From positions 1-47,940 of the forward strand of contig CAJOPA010000050.1 in NCBI GenBank assembly GCA_905236235.1: DNA of 47,940 bases, written 5' to 3'. This DNA comes from an uncultured Eubacterium sp. (GTDB lineage: Bacteria > Bacillota > Clostridia > Lachnospirales > Lachnospiraceae). The notes under the pieces were generated by a model, which searched no databases, had not been told where the DNA came from, and was given only the letters and a program-made list of their open reading frames with translations. Shown here piece after piece: positions 33,217-40,485 of this stretch (its first letter is position 1; each line of letters opens with the position of its first letter). The position numbers were made by a program, and so were the translations under genes.

Positions 33217-35235
33217 TTACAGAGAATCAGCGGTAAGGGTGGTTCCGGTATAATCCTTGCCGTTTACGGTAAGGGTTACGCCTTCGGGGATCACTACCTT
33301 AGCATCGCCCTTGATGGTCAGGCTCTGGATAAGGGAAGTGCCGGTTACATTCCATACAGCATCATCGGTAAGGGTGATGTTGATGTCATTGCCGCCGTTG
33401 TAGTTGATCACGTTTGCTACATGACCCTGATCGTAGTACTCGGAGATCGTGTAGGAAGTGTTCTGATATCCAAGGATGGTTGCATCCTTAGCATCCTCAA
33501 CTGCTGCACCCTTTAAGGTATCCTTAATATATACGGAACCATCATAGGTTACATGGATTGCTGCGGTAGAAGCTGCTGCACCGTTAAGCTCAGCGCCCTT
33601 ACCAATGGTTACGTCCAAGGTCGTTGCGTCAAGAGCACCAAAGGTGGAAGCATCGGAACCGGAAGCATTGTAAAGGTTACCATTGTAGGTACCGTTCGTG
33701 AAGGTGAAGGTCTGTGCCGTTCCGCCGTTGGTAGCAGAATCAAGGTTGAAACCTGCATTCTCTTCATGCTTATTCTTGAAGTTCATGAAACCGCCGTTAA
33801 CGTTTTCCGGATCATCCGTATCCATCATGCCGCCGGTGGTTGCATCGTCATTGTCCATAACCTGGATCAGAACGCCGCCGTTTACGATGGTGGTGTCATC
33901 AACGGTAACCGTAGCGGACTCGCCTGAAGAACCGGTCTTCATAAGGAAGGTAGCATAGTTGGAGTTGATCTCCGTGCCCTTCTCAAGAACGAGGGTGTTG
34001 GAACCCTGATGGAACATGAAACCGAAAGTATCGGAGTTAACTACTGCATTCTTGGACTCGGTAGCGGTATAGGAACCGGTGGAGCCGTCAGCATGATTTA
34101 ACGTATAGGTCTTGCCTTCCTCGATAGAGGTAAAGGTTGCGCTACCACCGGTAAAGATGGTTGCATACGTACCAACGTTTACGGTAGCACCTGCAAAGAT
34201 CTCTACTGCATTACCGATCGCATAGGTACCGTAACCTGCACCATATCTGGTGGTGTACGGGTTGTCCTGGGTAACGATCTGGCCGCCCTCTGCCTGAATA
34301 TCGATGAGGGATTCATCCTTATTGTTCAGAGTAAGCGTGGTGCCATAGATGTTCAAAGTCATGTTGGTACCGGAGTCGGTGGAAAGTACTGCCCATGCGC
34401 CTGCCTGCGTATCGCAGTCAAGGAAGTCCATGGAAGTATTCTGTCCCATCGCATTGGTGGTTCTGGAAGATCCCATGATACCAAGGATCCAGGGCGGAGC
34501 TACCATGGTCGCCTGATCCGGAGAGTTCATGTAATCCTTGTAAAGGGTACCACCGTTGGAGATCAAGGTGCAGTTTTCCAATACGATGTTGGAACCGTTG
34601 TCAGCGCCTACATAGCTGTCTGCAAATACCGGCATGGTTGCAACACCGGTGGTCTCGATCGTAGAATCCTTGATGGTAACGTTTGCAGAATATGCTGCGA
34701 TAGCGGAACCAAGACCGGAGAAGTCGCAGGTGTCACTACCGTCTGCAGTGGTATTCATCTTAATGGTCGCATTGGAAATCTCATAATCGGAATTGATTAC
34801 GATGATACCGTTGTGGCCGGACTCGGAATCATCAATGGTGAAATCGGAAGCGGATGCATCCGTAACTTCGCCACCATCTAAACGATCCGTAGCGGACTCA
34901 TCATCAACAATCTTGCCGTCTTCTACGTATACGGCTGCATCATACGCATAATCATTGCCGCCAACGGTAGAAGCATCCGTACCACCGCCGGACCAGGAAC
35001 CGATCTGTCCCTCTGCCGGGCCGGAGCTACCCATACCGCCCCCGCCCATAGCATTACCGGAAGCATCGCCGGAAGCATCAGCGGAAGCCGACGCATCTGC
35101 AGAACCTGCATCGCTCGTTTGCTCGGTGGTTGCGCTCTGGTCAGAATCTGCACCAGAGTCTGTGTTGTTGCCGCAGGCTGCCATGGAAAGTACCATAGCG
35201 GATGCCAGGAACAACGCTAAAACTTTTCTTTTCAT
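33217..35235 (-). CDS. Surface lipoprotein with a predicted beta-helix domain (672 residues)
   Basis: The start is ATG 35235 after AGGGGGTG; a GTG at 35247 is too near that site. A lipoprotein signal peptide is clear: MKRKVLALF, hydrophobic core, then lipobox SMAAC with the lipidated cysteine at residue 21. Next is a low-complexity linker rich in Ser, Ala, Asp and Gly (about 25-90). The remainder is made of short repeated strand-turn units such as NVTIKDSTIETTG, GSNIVLENCTLISNGG and ESATVTVDDTTIVNGG, typical of right-handed parallel beta-helix proteins (pectate-lyase-like). No catalytic residues are recognised. The codon use looks biased in the manner of well-expressed genes. It probably binds or displays a polymer at the surface. 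Confidence 0.8.
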   Translation of the reverse strand: MKRKVLALFLASAMVLSMAACGNNTDSGADSDQSATTEQTSDAGSADASASADASGDASGNAMGGGGMGSSGPAEGQIGSWSGGGTDASTVGGNDYAYDAAVYVEDGKIVDDESATDRLDGGEVTDASASDFTIDDSESGHNGIIVINSDYEISNATIKMNTTADGSDTCDFSGLGSAIAAYSANVTIKDSTIETTGVATMPVFADSYVGADNGSNIVLENCTLISNGGTLYKDYMNSPDQATMVAPPWILGIMGSSRTTNAMGQNTSMDFLDCDTQAGAWAVLSTDSGTNMTLNIYGTTLTLNNKDESLIDIQAEGGQIVTQDNPYTTRYGAGYGTYAIGNAVEIFAGATVNVGTYATIFTGGSATFTSIEEGKTYTLNHADGSTGSYTATESKNAVVNSDTFGFMFHQGSNTLVLEKGTEINSNYATFLMKTGSSGESATVTVDDTTIVNGGVLIQVMDNDDATTGGMMDTDDPENVNGGFMNFKNKHEENAGFNLDSATNGGTAQTFTFTNGTYNGNLYNASGSDASTFGALDATTLDVTIGKGAELNGAAASTAAIHVTYDGSVYIKDTLKGAAVEDAKDATILGYQNTSYTISEYYDQGHVANVINYNGGNDINITLTDDAVWNVTGTSLIQSLTIKGDAKVVIPEGVTLTVNGKDYTGTTLTADSL

Positions 35236-35280
35236 TTTGTTTTTCACCCCCTGAAAGTGATATGATTTAACAACAAAAGA

Positions 35281-35309
35281 ATTGTAACAGAGATTTTTTT
35301 CTTTGTAAA
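35281..35309 (-). promoter_or_regulatory. Promoter of the beta-helix lipoprotein gene
   Basis: TTTACA (35309-35304) and TACAAT (35286-35281) on the minus strand are 17 bases apart. A second TATAAT further upstream (near 35350) has a poorer -35 box. Confidence 0.6.
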
Positions 35310-35394
35310 TAATTTTTAAACAGAATATGAATGAATAGGTCTAATGTATTATAAACTGTACAATCTGCCCTCTGAAATCTGCTTCCTCTCTCCC

Positions 35395-35423
35395 TTGACA
35401 CGCGTTCAATTTTTTATTAGAAT
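35395..35423 (+). promoter_or_regulatory. Promoter of the lic genes
   Basis: A full-consensus TTGACA (35395-35400) and TAGAAT (35418-35423) are 17 bases apart. The first gene begins at 35492 behind AAAGGGG. Confidence 0.8.
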
Positions 35424-35428
35424 AAACA

Positions 35429-35450
35429 AAATTTGAACGTGTTCATTTTT
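35429..35450 (+). promoter_or_regulatory. Palindromic operator candidate at the lic promoter start site
   Basis: The imperfect palindrome AAATTTGAAC-GT-GTTCATTTTT spans the expected transcription start. A further GTTCAA half site lies in the promoter spacer (35404-35409) and ATGAAC near 35470. This arrangement suits repression by a dimeric regulator; none is encoded nearby. Confidence 0.5.
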
Positions 35451-35491
35451 ACGATTTGTGTGAATGAGAATGAACAAGAAAGGGGAATTGC

Positions 35492-36385
35492 ATGTACGCA
35501 AATGATGAGGAAGGTATTGCATACCTTACAGAAAAAGTTTTTCCGGGCAGAAAGGTTACCCGTTCTGCCAGATTGGGCGGTCTTACCAATCATTCCTATG
35601 ACGTGACGTTAGATGACGGTAATCGCTATGTCTATCGATTTGCAGGGGAAGGTACGGAGGAGATCATCAACCGTGGGGATGAAAAAATAAGCACGGAGCT
35701 TGCCACAAGCCTCGGGATCGACACCGAACTCTTCTACTTCGGAGAGAATTACGAAAAGATCATGCGCTATGTGGAAGATGCGGAGACCATAACCGCAGAG
35801 ACCATGAAAGATCCCAAGCGCATCGCGCAGGTGGCGGAAATCTTCCGCAAGCTGCATACCTGCGGGAAAGACACCGGCGTAAAATTTGAGATCTTTGAGA
35901 TGGTAGATGCCTATCTGAAGGTCATCCGCGATCTCAATGTGCCGATGTTTGATGATTTTGATGATATGCGTGAAACGGTCATGAAGATCAACCGGGATAC
36001 CGAAGCGGACCTCGGAAGACGCAGGGTTCCCTGCCACAATGACGCACTTTGCGCCAACTGGGTGGCAAGTCCCGAACGTTTATACCTGATAGACTGGGAA
36101 TATGCCGGCATGAACGATCCGTTTTGGGATATCGCGGATGTCTCCATTGAGGCGGAGTTCAACTCCGAAGAAGACGATCTGATCTTAAAGGAATATCTGC
36201 AGAAAGAACCGACCGAGGATGACAGGAAACATTTCCTTGCCTATAAGATCTTCGTGGACTACCTCTGGACGCTGTGGGCCAAGGCCAGGGTTCCTTACGA
36301 CGGACAGCCCATGGAGGATTGGGCTGTGGAACGCTATGCGAGATTTAAAGAAAACGTAAAAACATATACATCTTTATATAATTAA
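35492..36385 (+). CDS. licA: Choline/ethanolamine kinase LicA family, 297 residues
   Basis: LicA phosphorylates choline to phosphocholine in the cytoplasm. The phosphotransferase-fold catalytic motif is CHNDALCANW (H182, D184, N189), followed by the metal-binding LIDWEYAGMNDPFWDIAD with D201. The N-lobe includes LGGLTNHSYDVT. Length is normal. It is the first of three lic genes under one promoter. A second kinase domain occurs in the fusion gene two genes downstream, so the two may differ in substrate, for example choline versus ethanolamine (inference). Confidence 0.92.
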   Translation: MYANDEEGIAYLTEKVFPGRKVTRSARLGGLTNHSYDVTLDDGNRYVYRFAGEGTEEIINRGDEKISTELATSLGIDTELFYFGENYEKIMRYVEDAETITAETMKDPKRIAQVAEIFRKLHTCGKDTGVKFEIFEMVDAYLKVIRDLNVPMFDDFDDMRETVMKINRDTEADLGRRRVPCHNDALCANWVASPERLYLIDWEYAGMNDPFWDIADVSIEAEFNSEEDDLILKEYLQKEPTEDDRKHFLAYKIFVDYLWTLWAKARVPYDGQPMEDWAVERYARFKENVKTYTSLYN

Positions 36386-36418
36386 GAAAAAACAAAGCAA
36401 AAAAGGAGATTTTTGAAC

Positions 36419-37381
36419 ATGATTTACGGTATACTTGCAGGACTTACCTGGGGCGCGGAAACAGTGATCATCGGTATTGCCCTTTCCATGACGCCCTTCC
36501 TTGAAACTTCCCAGGCCATTGTCCTGGCACCTTTTGTCAGCACTTTTTTACATGATGCCTTCTCTGCCATCTTTGCCACGATCTACAACCTCGTGCGCGG
36601 AAATGCCGGCAACGTATGGCAGGCGTTTAAGTCCAAAGACGGCAAATGGGTCATCCTTGCTGCTGCCATCGGCGGACCGATCGGTATGGGCGGCTATACC
36701 ATGACCATCAACTACATGGGCGCTTCTATCGGCGCGGTCTCCAGTGCCATCTTCCCGGCCATCGGCGCGGTGCTTGCCCGCATCTTCCTTAAAGAAAAGA
36801 TGCGTTGGTATCAGTGGATCTTTTTGATCATCGCACTGGCCGGCGTCTACGGATTGAGCTATTCTCCGGAACTGGATATCACCAATTTCTGGCTCGGTCT
36901 CGTCGGTGCTCTGATGTGCTCCTTCGGCTGGGGTATTGAAGCCGTGATCGTTGCCCACGGATTAAAGAGCGATATTGTCAAAGACGATTATGCATTACAG
37001 CTTCGTCAGACGACCTCAGCACTTTGCTACGGCATCATCGTACTGCCACTTATGGGCGGATGGAAATTTACGACCACCCTCTTTACGGGCACGGGCATGC
37101 TCCTTCCCACCATCATGCTGGCCGCACTCTTTGCCACGGTGTCCTACCTGTGTTACTATCGGGCGATCTCCAGGATCGGCGCTGCCAAGTCCATGGCATT
37201 AAACGTTTCCTACACCGCATGGGCCATCCTGTTTACGGTCCTTTTCCTGCACGATACCTCGGTACTTAACCCGCAGACCATCCTCTGCGCGATCGTTGTA
37301 CTTATCAGCGGTATCTTTGCAGCCACCGACTTTAAGTCCTTATTCTCCAAAAACCAAGAGGTATCCGATGCTGAAGCGTGA
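36419..37381 (+). CDS. licB: LicB-like choline permease, DMT/EamA superfamily, 320 residues
   Basis: A membrane protein with about ten hydrophobic segments in two EamA-like repeats. It opens MIYGILAGLTWGAETVIIGI, and the first repeat contains GGPIGMGGYTMTINYMG. Context between licA and the licC-licA fusion supports choline uptake. The start is ATG 36419 after AAGGAG; a TTG at 36413 is too close to the site. Substrate is inferred from locus and family. Confidence 0.85.
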   Translation: MIYGILAGLTWGAETVIIGIALSMTPFLETSQAIVLAPFVSTFLHDAFSAIFATIYNLVRGNAGNVWQAFKSKDGKWVILAAAIGGPIGMGGYTMTINYMGASIGAVSSAIFPAIGAVLARIFLKEKMRWYQWIFLIIALAGVYGLSYSPELDITNFWLGLVGALMCSFGWGIEAVIVAHGLKSDIVKDDYALQLRQTTSALCYGIIVLPLMGGWKFTTTLFTGTGMLLPTIMLAALFATVSYLCYYRAISRIGAAKSMALNVSYTAWAILFTVLFLHDTSVLNPQTILCAIVVLISGIFAATDFKSLFSKNQEVSDAEA

Positions 37382-39155
37382 TATGTTTTCCCTCCTTTTG
37401 CAATGTAAGCAAAAGGAATTTACCAATCAACGCGAACTTGCGGGCGCATTGCAGTTTTCCCTCGGGAAGACCAATGCCCTGCTGCAATCTGCCAGAGCCG
37501 AAGGCTTCCTTACGGAAGCCTTCGCTTTGACTTCTGCGGGCGAAGAAGCGCTCGCACCCTATCGCGTTAAAAACGCCATTCTCATGGCCGCAGGGATGAG
37601 CAGTCGCTTTGCTCCCCTTTCCTATGAAAAACCCAAGGGGCTCTTAAATGTCCGTGGAGAGATCCTGATCGAGCGCCAAATCCGTCAGCTTTTAGATTCC
37701 GGGATCAAAGAGATCATCGTTGTCGTTGGTTACATGAAGGAAAAGTTCTTCTATCTCGAAGAAAAATTCGGCGTGACCATTGTGATCAACGAAGACTACT
37801 ATCGGTACAATAATATCTCCACACTTTACGTTGCCGCAGAATATCTGGATAACACCTATATCTGCAGCAGTGACAATTATTTTACCGAAAACGTATTTGA
37901 ACCCTATGTCTACAAATCCTACTATGCCGCGGAGTATTCCGAAGGTACCACCGAGGAATGGTGTATGAAAGCGGATGACAAAGGACGGATCCGCCACGTT
38001 ACCATCGGCGGAGATCACGCCTGGTACATGGTGGGACATGCCTATTTTGACCGGACTTTCTCCGCGCAATTTACGCAATTTATGCGCAAGGAATACGATC
38101 TTCCCGGTGTCAAAAACGGCTATTGGGAAAATGTCTATATCAACCACCTTGCGGACCTGGATATGGAGATCCGTCCCTATCCGGAGGGTGTACTCTGCGA
38201 ATTTGATTCCTTGGAAGATCTGCGCGTCTTTGACGAGGATTACTTAAACAACGTGGATTCGGAGATCTTTTCGCATATCCGAAAGGCACTCTCCTGCCGC
38301 GCAAGAGATATCCGCATTCTCAAGCCGCTTAAGTCCGGCATGAGCAACCTGTCCTTTCTTTTTGAAGTAAACGGACACTCCTATGTCTACCGGCACCCCT
38401 ATGCGGAATCGTCAGATTATGTAAACCGAGCCAATGAGGCGGATGCCATGGAATCCGCCAAAGCCGCGGGCATCCGTACGACCTGTATTCATCTCAACAA
38501 GGAAACGGGCCGGAAAATCTCCGAATACATCCATGATCCCATTCCCATGGATCCCAAGGATCCTGCCCATGTTAAGGCTGCCATGGCCATGATCCGCAAT
38601 CTCCATGATCATGCGCCCGCTACCTCTTTTGCCTTTGATATCACTTTACAACTAAAGAAGTTTGATCATACCATCTGCGGGCAAAATCGCGGAGACTTTG
38701 CAGATTATACATCCATGAAAAAAAGGACCGCTGCCTTCATCAAGGATCTTAGCCTCAGCGAAAGGAAAACCGACGGTAAGCAGGTGCTTTGTCATATCGA
38801 TTTTCATCCGGACAACGTGATCTTTGATAAAGACAACAACCTCTATCTCTTGGATTGGGAATATGCCGCCATGGCGGATCCTATGTGCGATCTCGGCACC
38901 TATGTATGCTGTACCGACACGTCCGTATCCGAGGCGGAATCGCTGCTTACAACCTACCTGGGTCATGCGCCCTCCGCAAAGGAAAGCTATCGTTTTCTTG
39001 CCGTTACCTCCGTAATGGCCTTTTACTGGTTCTCCTGGGCACTCTATCAGGAAGCCATCGGCAAACTGGTGGGAAAAAGCATGTATGACTGGTACAAAGT
39101 ATGCAAAACCTATGCCGAAGCGGCAAGCTTAAAAATAAGCACCGAAATATCTTAA
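37368..39155 (+). CDS. LicC-LicA fusion: winged-helix, nucleotidyltransferase and choline-kinase domains (595 residues)
   Basis: The start is ATG 37368, overlapping licB by 14 bases; the ORF extension to 37296 lies within licB. Domain order: an N-terminal winged-helix-like segment (about 5-65, TNQRELAGALQFSLGKTNAL), a CTP:phosphocholine cytidylyltransferase-like domain (about 68-300) with the nucleotide loop AILMAAGMSSRFAPLS and KPKGLLNVRGE, and a C-terminal choline-kinase-type domain with HIDFHPDN (476-483) and LLDWEYAAMADPMCDLG. It could make CDP-choline from choline in one polypeptide. The small N-terminal domain is seen in several Firmicute LicC-type proteins; whether it binds DNA is not known. 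Confidence 0.9.
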   Translation: MLKRDMFSLLLQCKQKEFTNQRELAGALQFSLGKTNALLQSARAEGFLTEAFALTSAGEEALAPYRVKNAILMAAGMSSRFAPLSYEKPKGLLNVRGEILIERQIRQLLDSGIKEIIVVVGYMKEKFFYLEEKFGVTIVINEDYYRYNNISTLYVAAEYLDNTYICSSDNYFTENVFEPYVYKSYYAAEYSEGTTEEWCMKADDKGRIRHVTIGGDHAWYMVGHAYFDRTFSAQFTQFMRKEYDLPGVKNGYWENVYINHLADLDMEIRPYPEGVLCEFDSLEDLRVFDEDYLNNVDSEIFSHIRKALSCRARDIRILKPLKSGMSNLSFLFEVNGHSYVYRHPYAESSDYVNRANEADAMESAKAAGIRTTCIHLNKETGRKISEYIHDPIPMDPKDPAHVKAAMAMIRNLHDHAPATSFAFDITLQLKKFDHTICGQNRGDFADYTSMKKRTAAFIKDLSLSERKTDGKQVLCHIDFHPDNVIFDKDNNLYLLDWEYAAMADPMCDLGTYVCCTDTSVSEAESLLTTYLGHAPSAKESYRFLAVTSVMAFYWFSWALYQEAIGKLVGKSMYDWYKVCKTYAEAASLKISTEIS

Positions 39156-39163
39156 AATGTACC

Positions 39164-39191
39164 TTGTTTTTTTTCACGGCTCCCCTATAAT
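39164..39191 (+). promoter_or_regulatory. Promoter of the CDP-glycerol transferase and second fusion gene
   Basis: TTGTTT (39164-39169) and TATAAT (39186-39191) are 16 bases apart. The downstream gene starts at GTG 39229 after GGGGGA. Confidence 0.65.
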
Positions 39192-39228
39192 GAAATACGT
39201 GTGAAAAAGTTTTTGGGGGAACCGATTC

Positions 39229-40485
39229 GTGTATTGTTTTTTGTATATCGACCCGGGCACCGGCAGTATGCTCTTTACCATACTGATCGGTGTCATCGGT
39301 GCGGGCATCTATGCCTTTAAAAATCTCTTTTTAAAGATCAAATTCAAGATCGCGGGCGGCAATGTCTCTGCCGTTTCCAAAAATCACCTGACCTATGCCA
39401 TCTTTACGGACAGCAAGCGTTATTTCAATGTATTTGCGCCGATCATGGATGTTTTTGAATCACGCAAGATTCCGCTGACCTATCTGACGGCCTCTCCTGA
39501 CGATCCGGCGCTTAAGACGCCTTATACCTACGTTTCCACCGTCTTTGTCGGGGAAGGCAACAAAGCTTTCGCCAAATTAAACATGCTCGATGCGGACATT
39601 CTCTTATCCTCCACGCCAAGTCTGGATGTCTATCAATGGAAACGTTCCAAAAACGTCAAATTTTACGTGCATATCCTGCACGCCGCCAATGATGCCACAG
39701 CCTATAAGATGTTTGGCATCGACTATTTTGATGCCCTGCTTTTGTCCGGCGATTACCAGATCGATCAGATCCGCAACCTGGAGGCATTGCGACATCTGCC
39801 GGAAAAAGAGCTCAAGGTGGTGGGACTTCCCCATATGGACGAAATGTTAAAGCGCTACGAACAGGCAGACCCGACGCTTCCTCATCCAACCCCGACCATC
39901 CTTTTGGCACCCACGTGGGGCGCCAACGGCATCCTTTCCAAATACGGCAGCCGCATTCTTGATGCCCTCCTTGCCACAGGGTATCGGATCATCGTGCGAC
40001 CCCATCCGCAGTCCTATACTTCGGATAAAGATATGCTGACACGGCTCATGGACGCCTATCCCGAAAGCGACAATCTCTCCTGGAACAGGGACAATGATAA
40101 TTTTGATGTTTTGCGCCAGACGGATCTTTTGATCTCCGATTTTTCCGGCGTGATCTTTGATTTTACGCTGATCTTTGACAAGCCGATCCTCTATACCAAG
40201 CCGGACCTCGATCTCTCCCAACTCGATGCCTGCTGGCTGGAGGATCCGCTCTGGACCTTCAGTATCCTGGATGCCATCGGCATGGAATTAAATGATGACA
40301 ATCTCTCCGATGTCAAATCCCTGATCGACACGTGCCTGACCGAACCGCGTTTTGCCGAGGGAAGAGACCGTGCGCGTCGGGAAACCTGGGCCAATATCGG
40401 TCATGCCGCAGAAGATGTGGTGGATTATCTTGTAGGAAAGGAAGCAAAACTCACATGTCCTTCGGAAGCATCCTCTACACCCTGA
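39229..40485 (+). CDS. CDP-glycerol glycerophosphotransferase family protein (TagB/TagF-like), 418 residues
   Basis: The family (Glyphos_transf) transfers glycerol phosphate or ribitol phosphate from CDP donors to teichoic-acid chains at the inner face of the membrane. It starts at GTG 39229 and has one N-terminal membrane segment (MLFTILIGVIGAGIYAF). Family blocks include LAPTWGANGILSKYG, a later RPHPQSYT with the catalytic histidine, and LLISDFSGVIFDF. The last 31 bases overlap the start of the second YidC fusion gene, so the two are translationally coupled. This ties the fusion to polymer synthesis. Confidence 0.88.
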   Translation: MYCFLYIDPGTGSMLFTILIGVIGAGIYAFKNLFLKIKFKIAGGNVSAVSKNHLTYAIFTDSKRYFNVFAPIMDVFESRKIPLTYLTASPDDPALKTPYTYVSTVFVGEGNKAFAKLNMLDADILLSSTPSLDVYQWKRSKNVKFYVHILHAANDATAYKMFGIDYFDALLLSGDYQIDQIRNLEALRHLPEKELKVVGLPHMDEMLKRYEQADPTLPHPTPTILLAPTWGANGILSKYGSRILDALLATGYRIIVRPHPQSYTSDKDMLTRLMDAYPESDNLSWNRDNDNFDVLRQTDLLISDFSGVIFDFTLIFDKPILYTKPDLDLSQLDACWLEDPLWTFSILDAIGMELNDDNLSDVKSLIDTCLTEPRFAEGRDRARRETWANIGHAAEDVVDYLVGKEAKLTCPSEASSTP

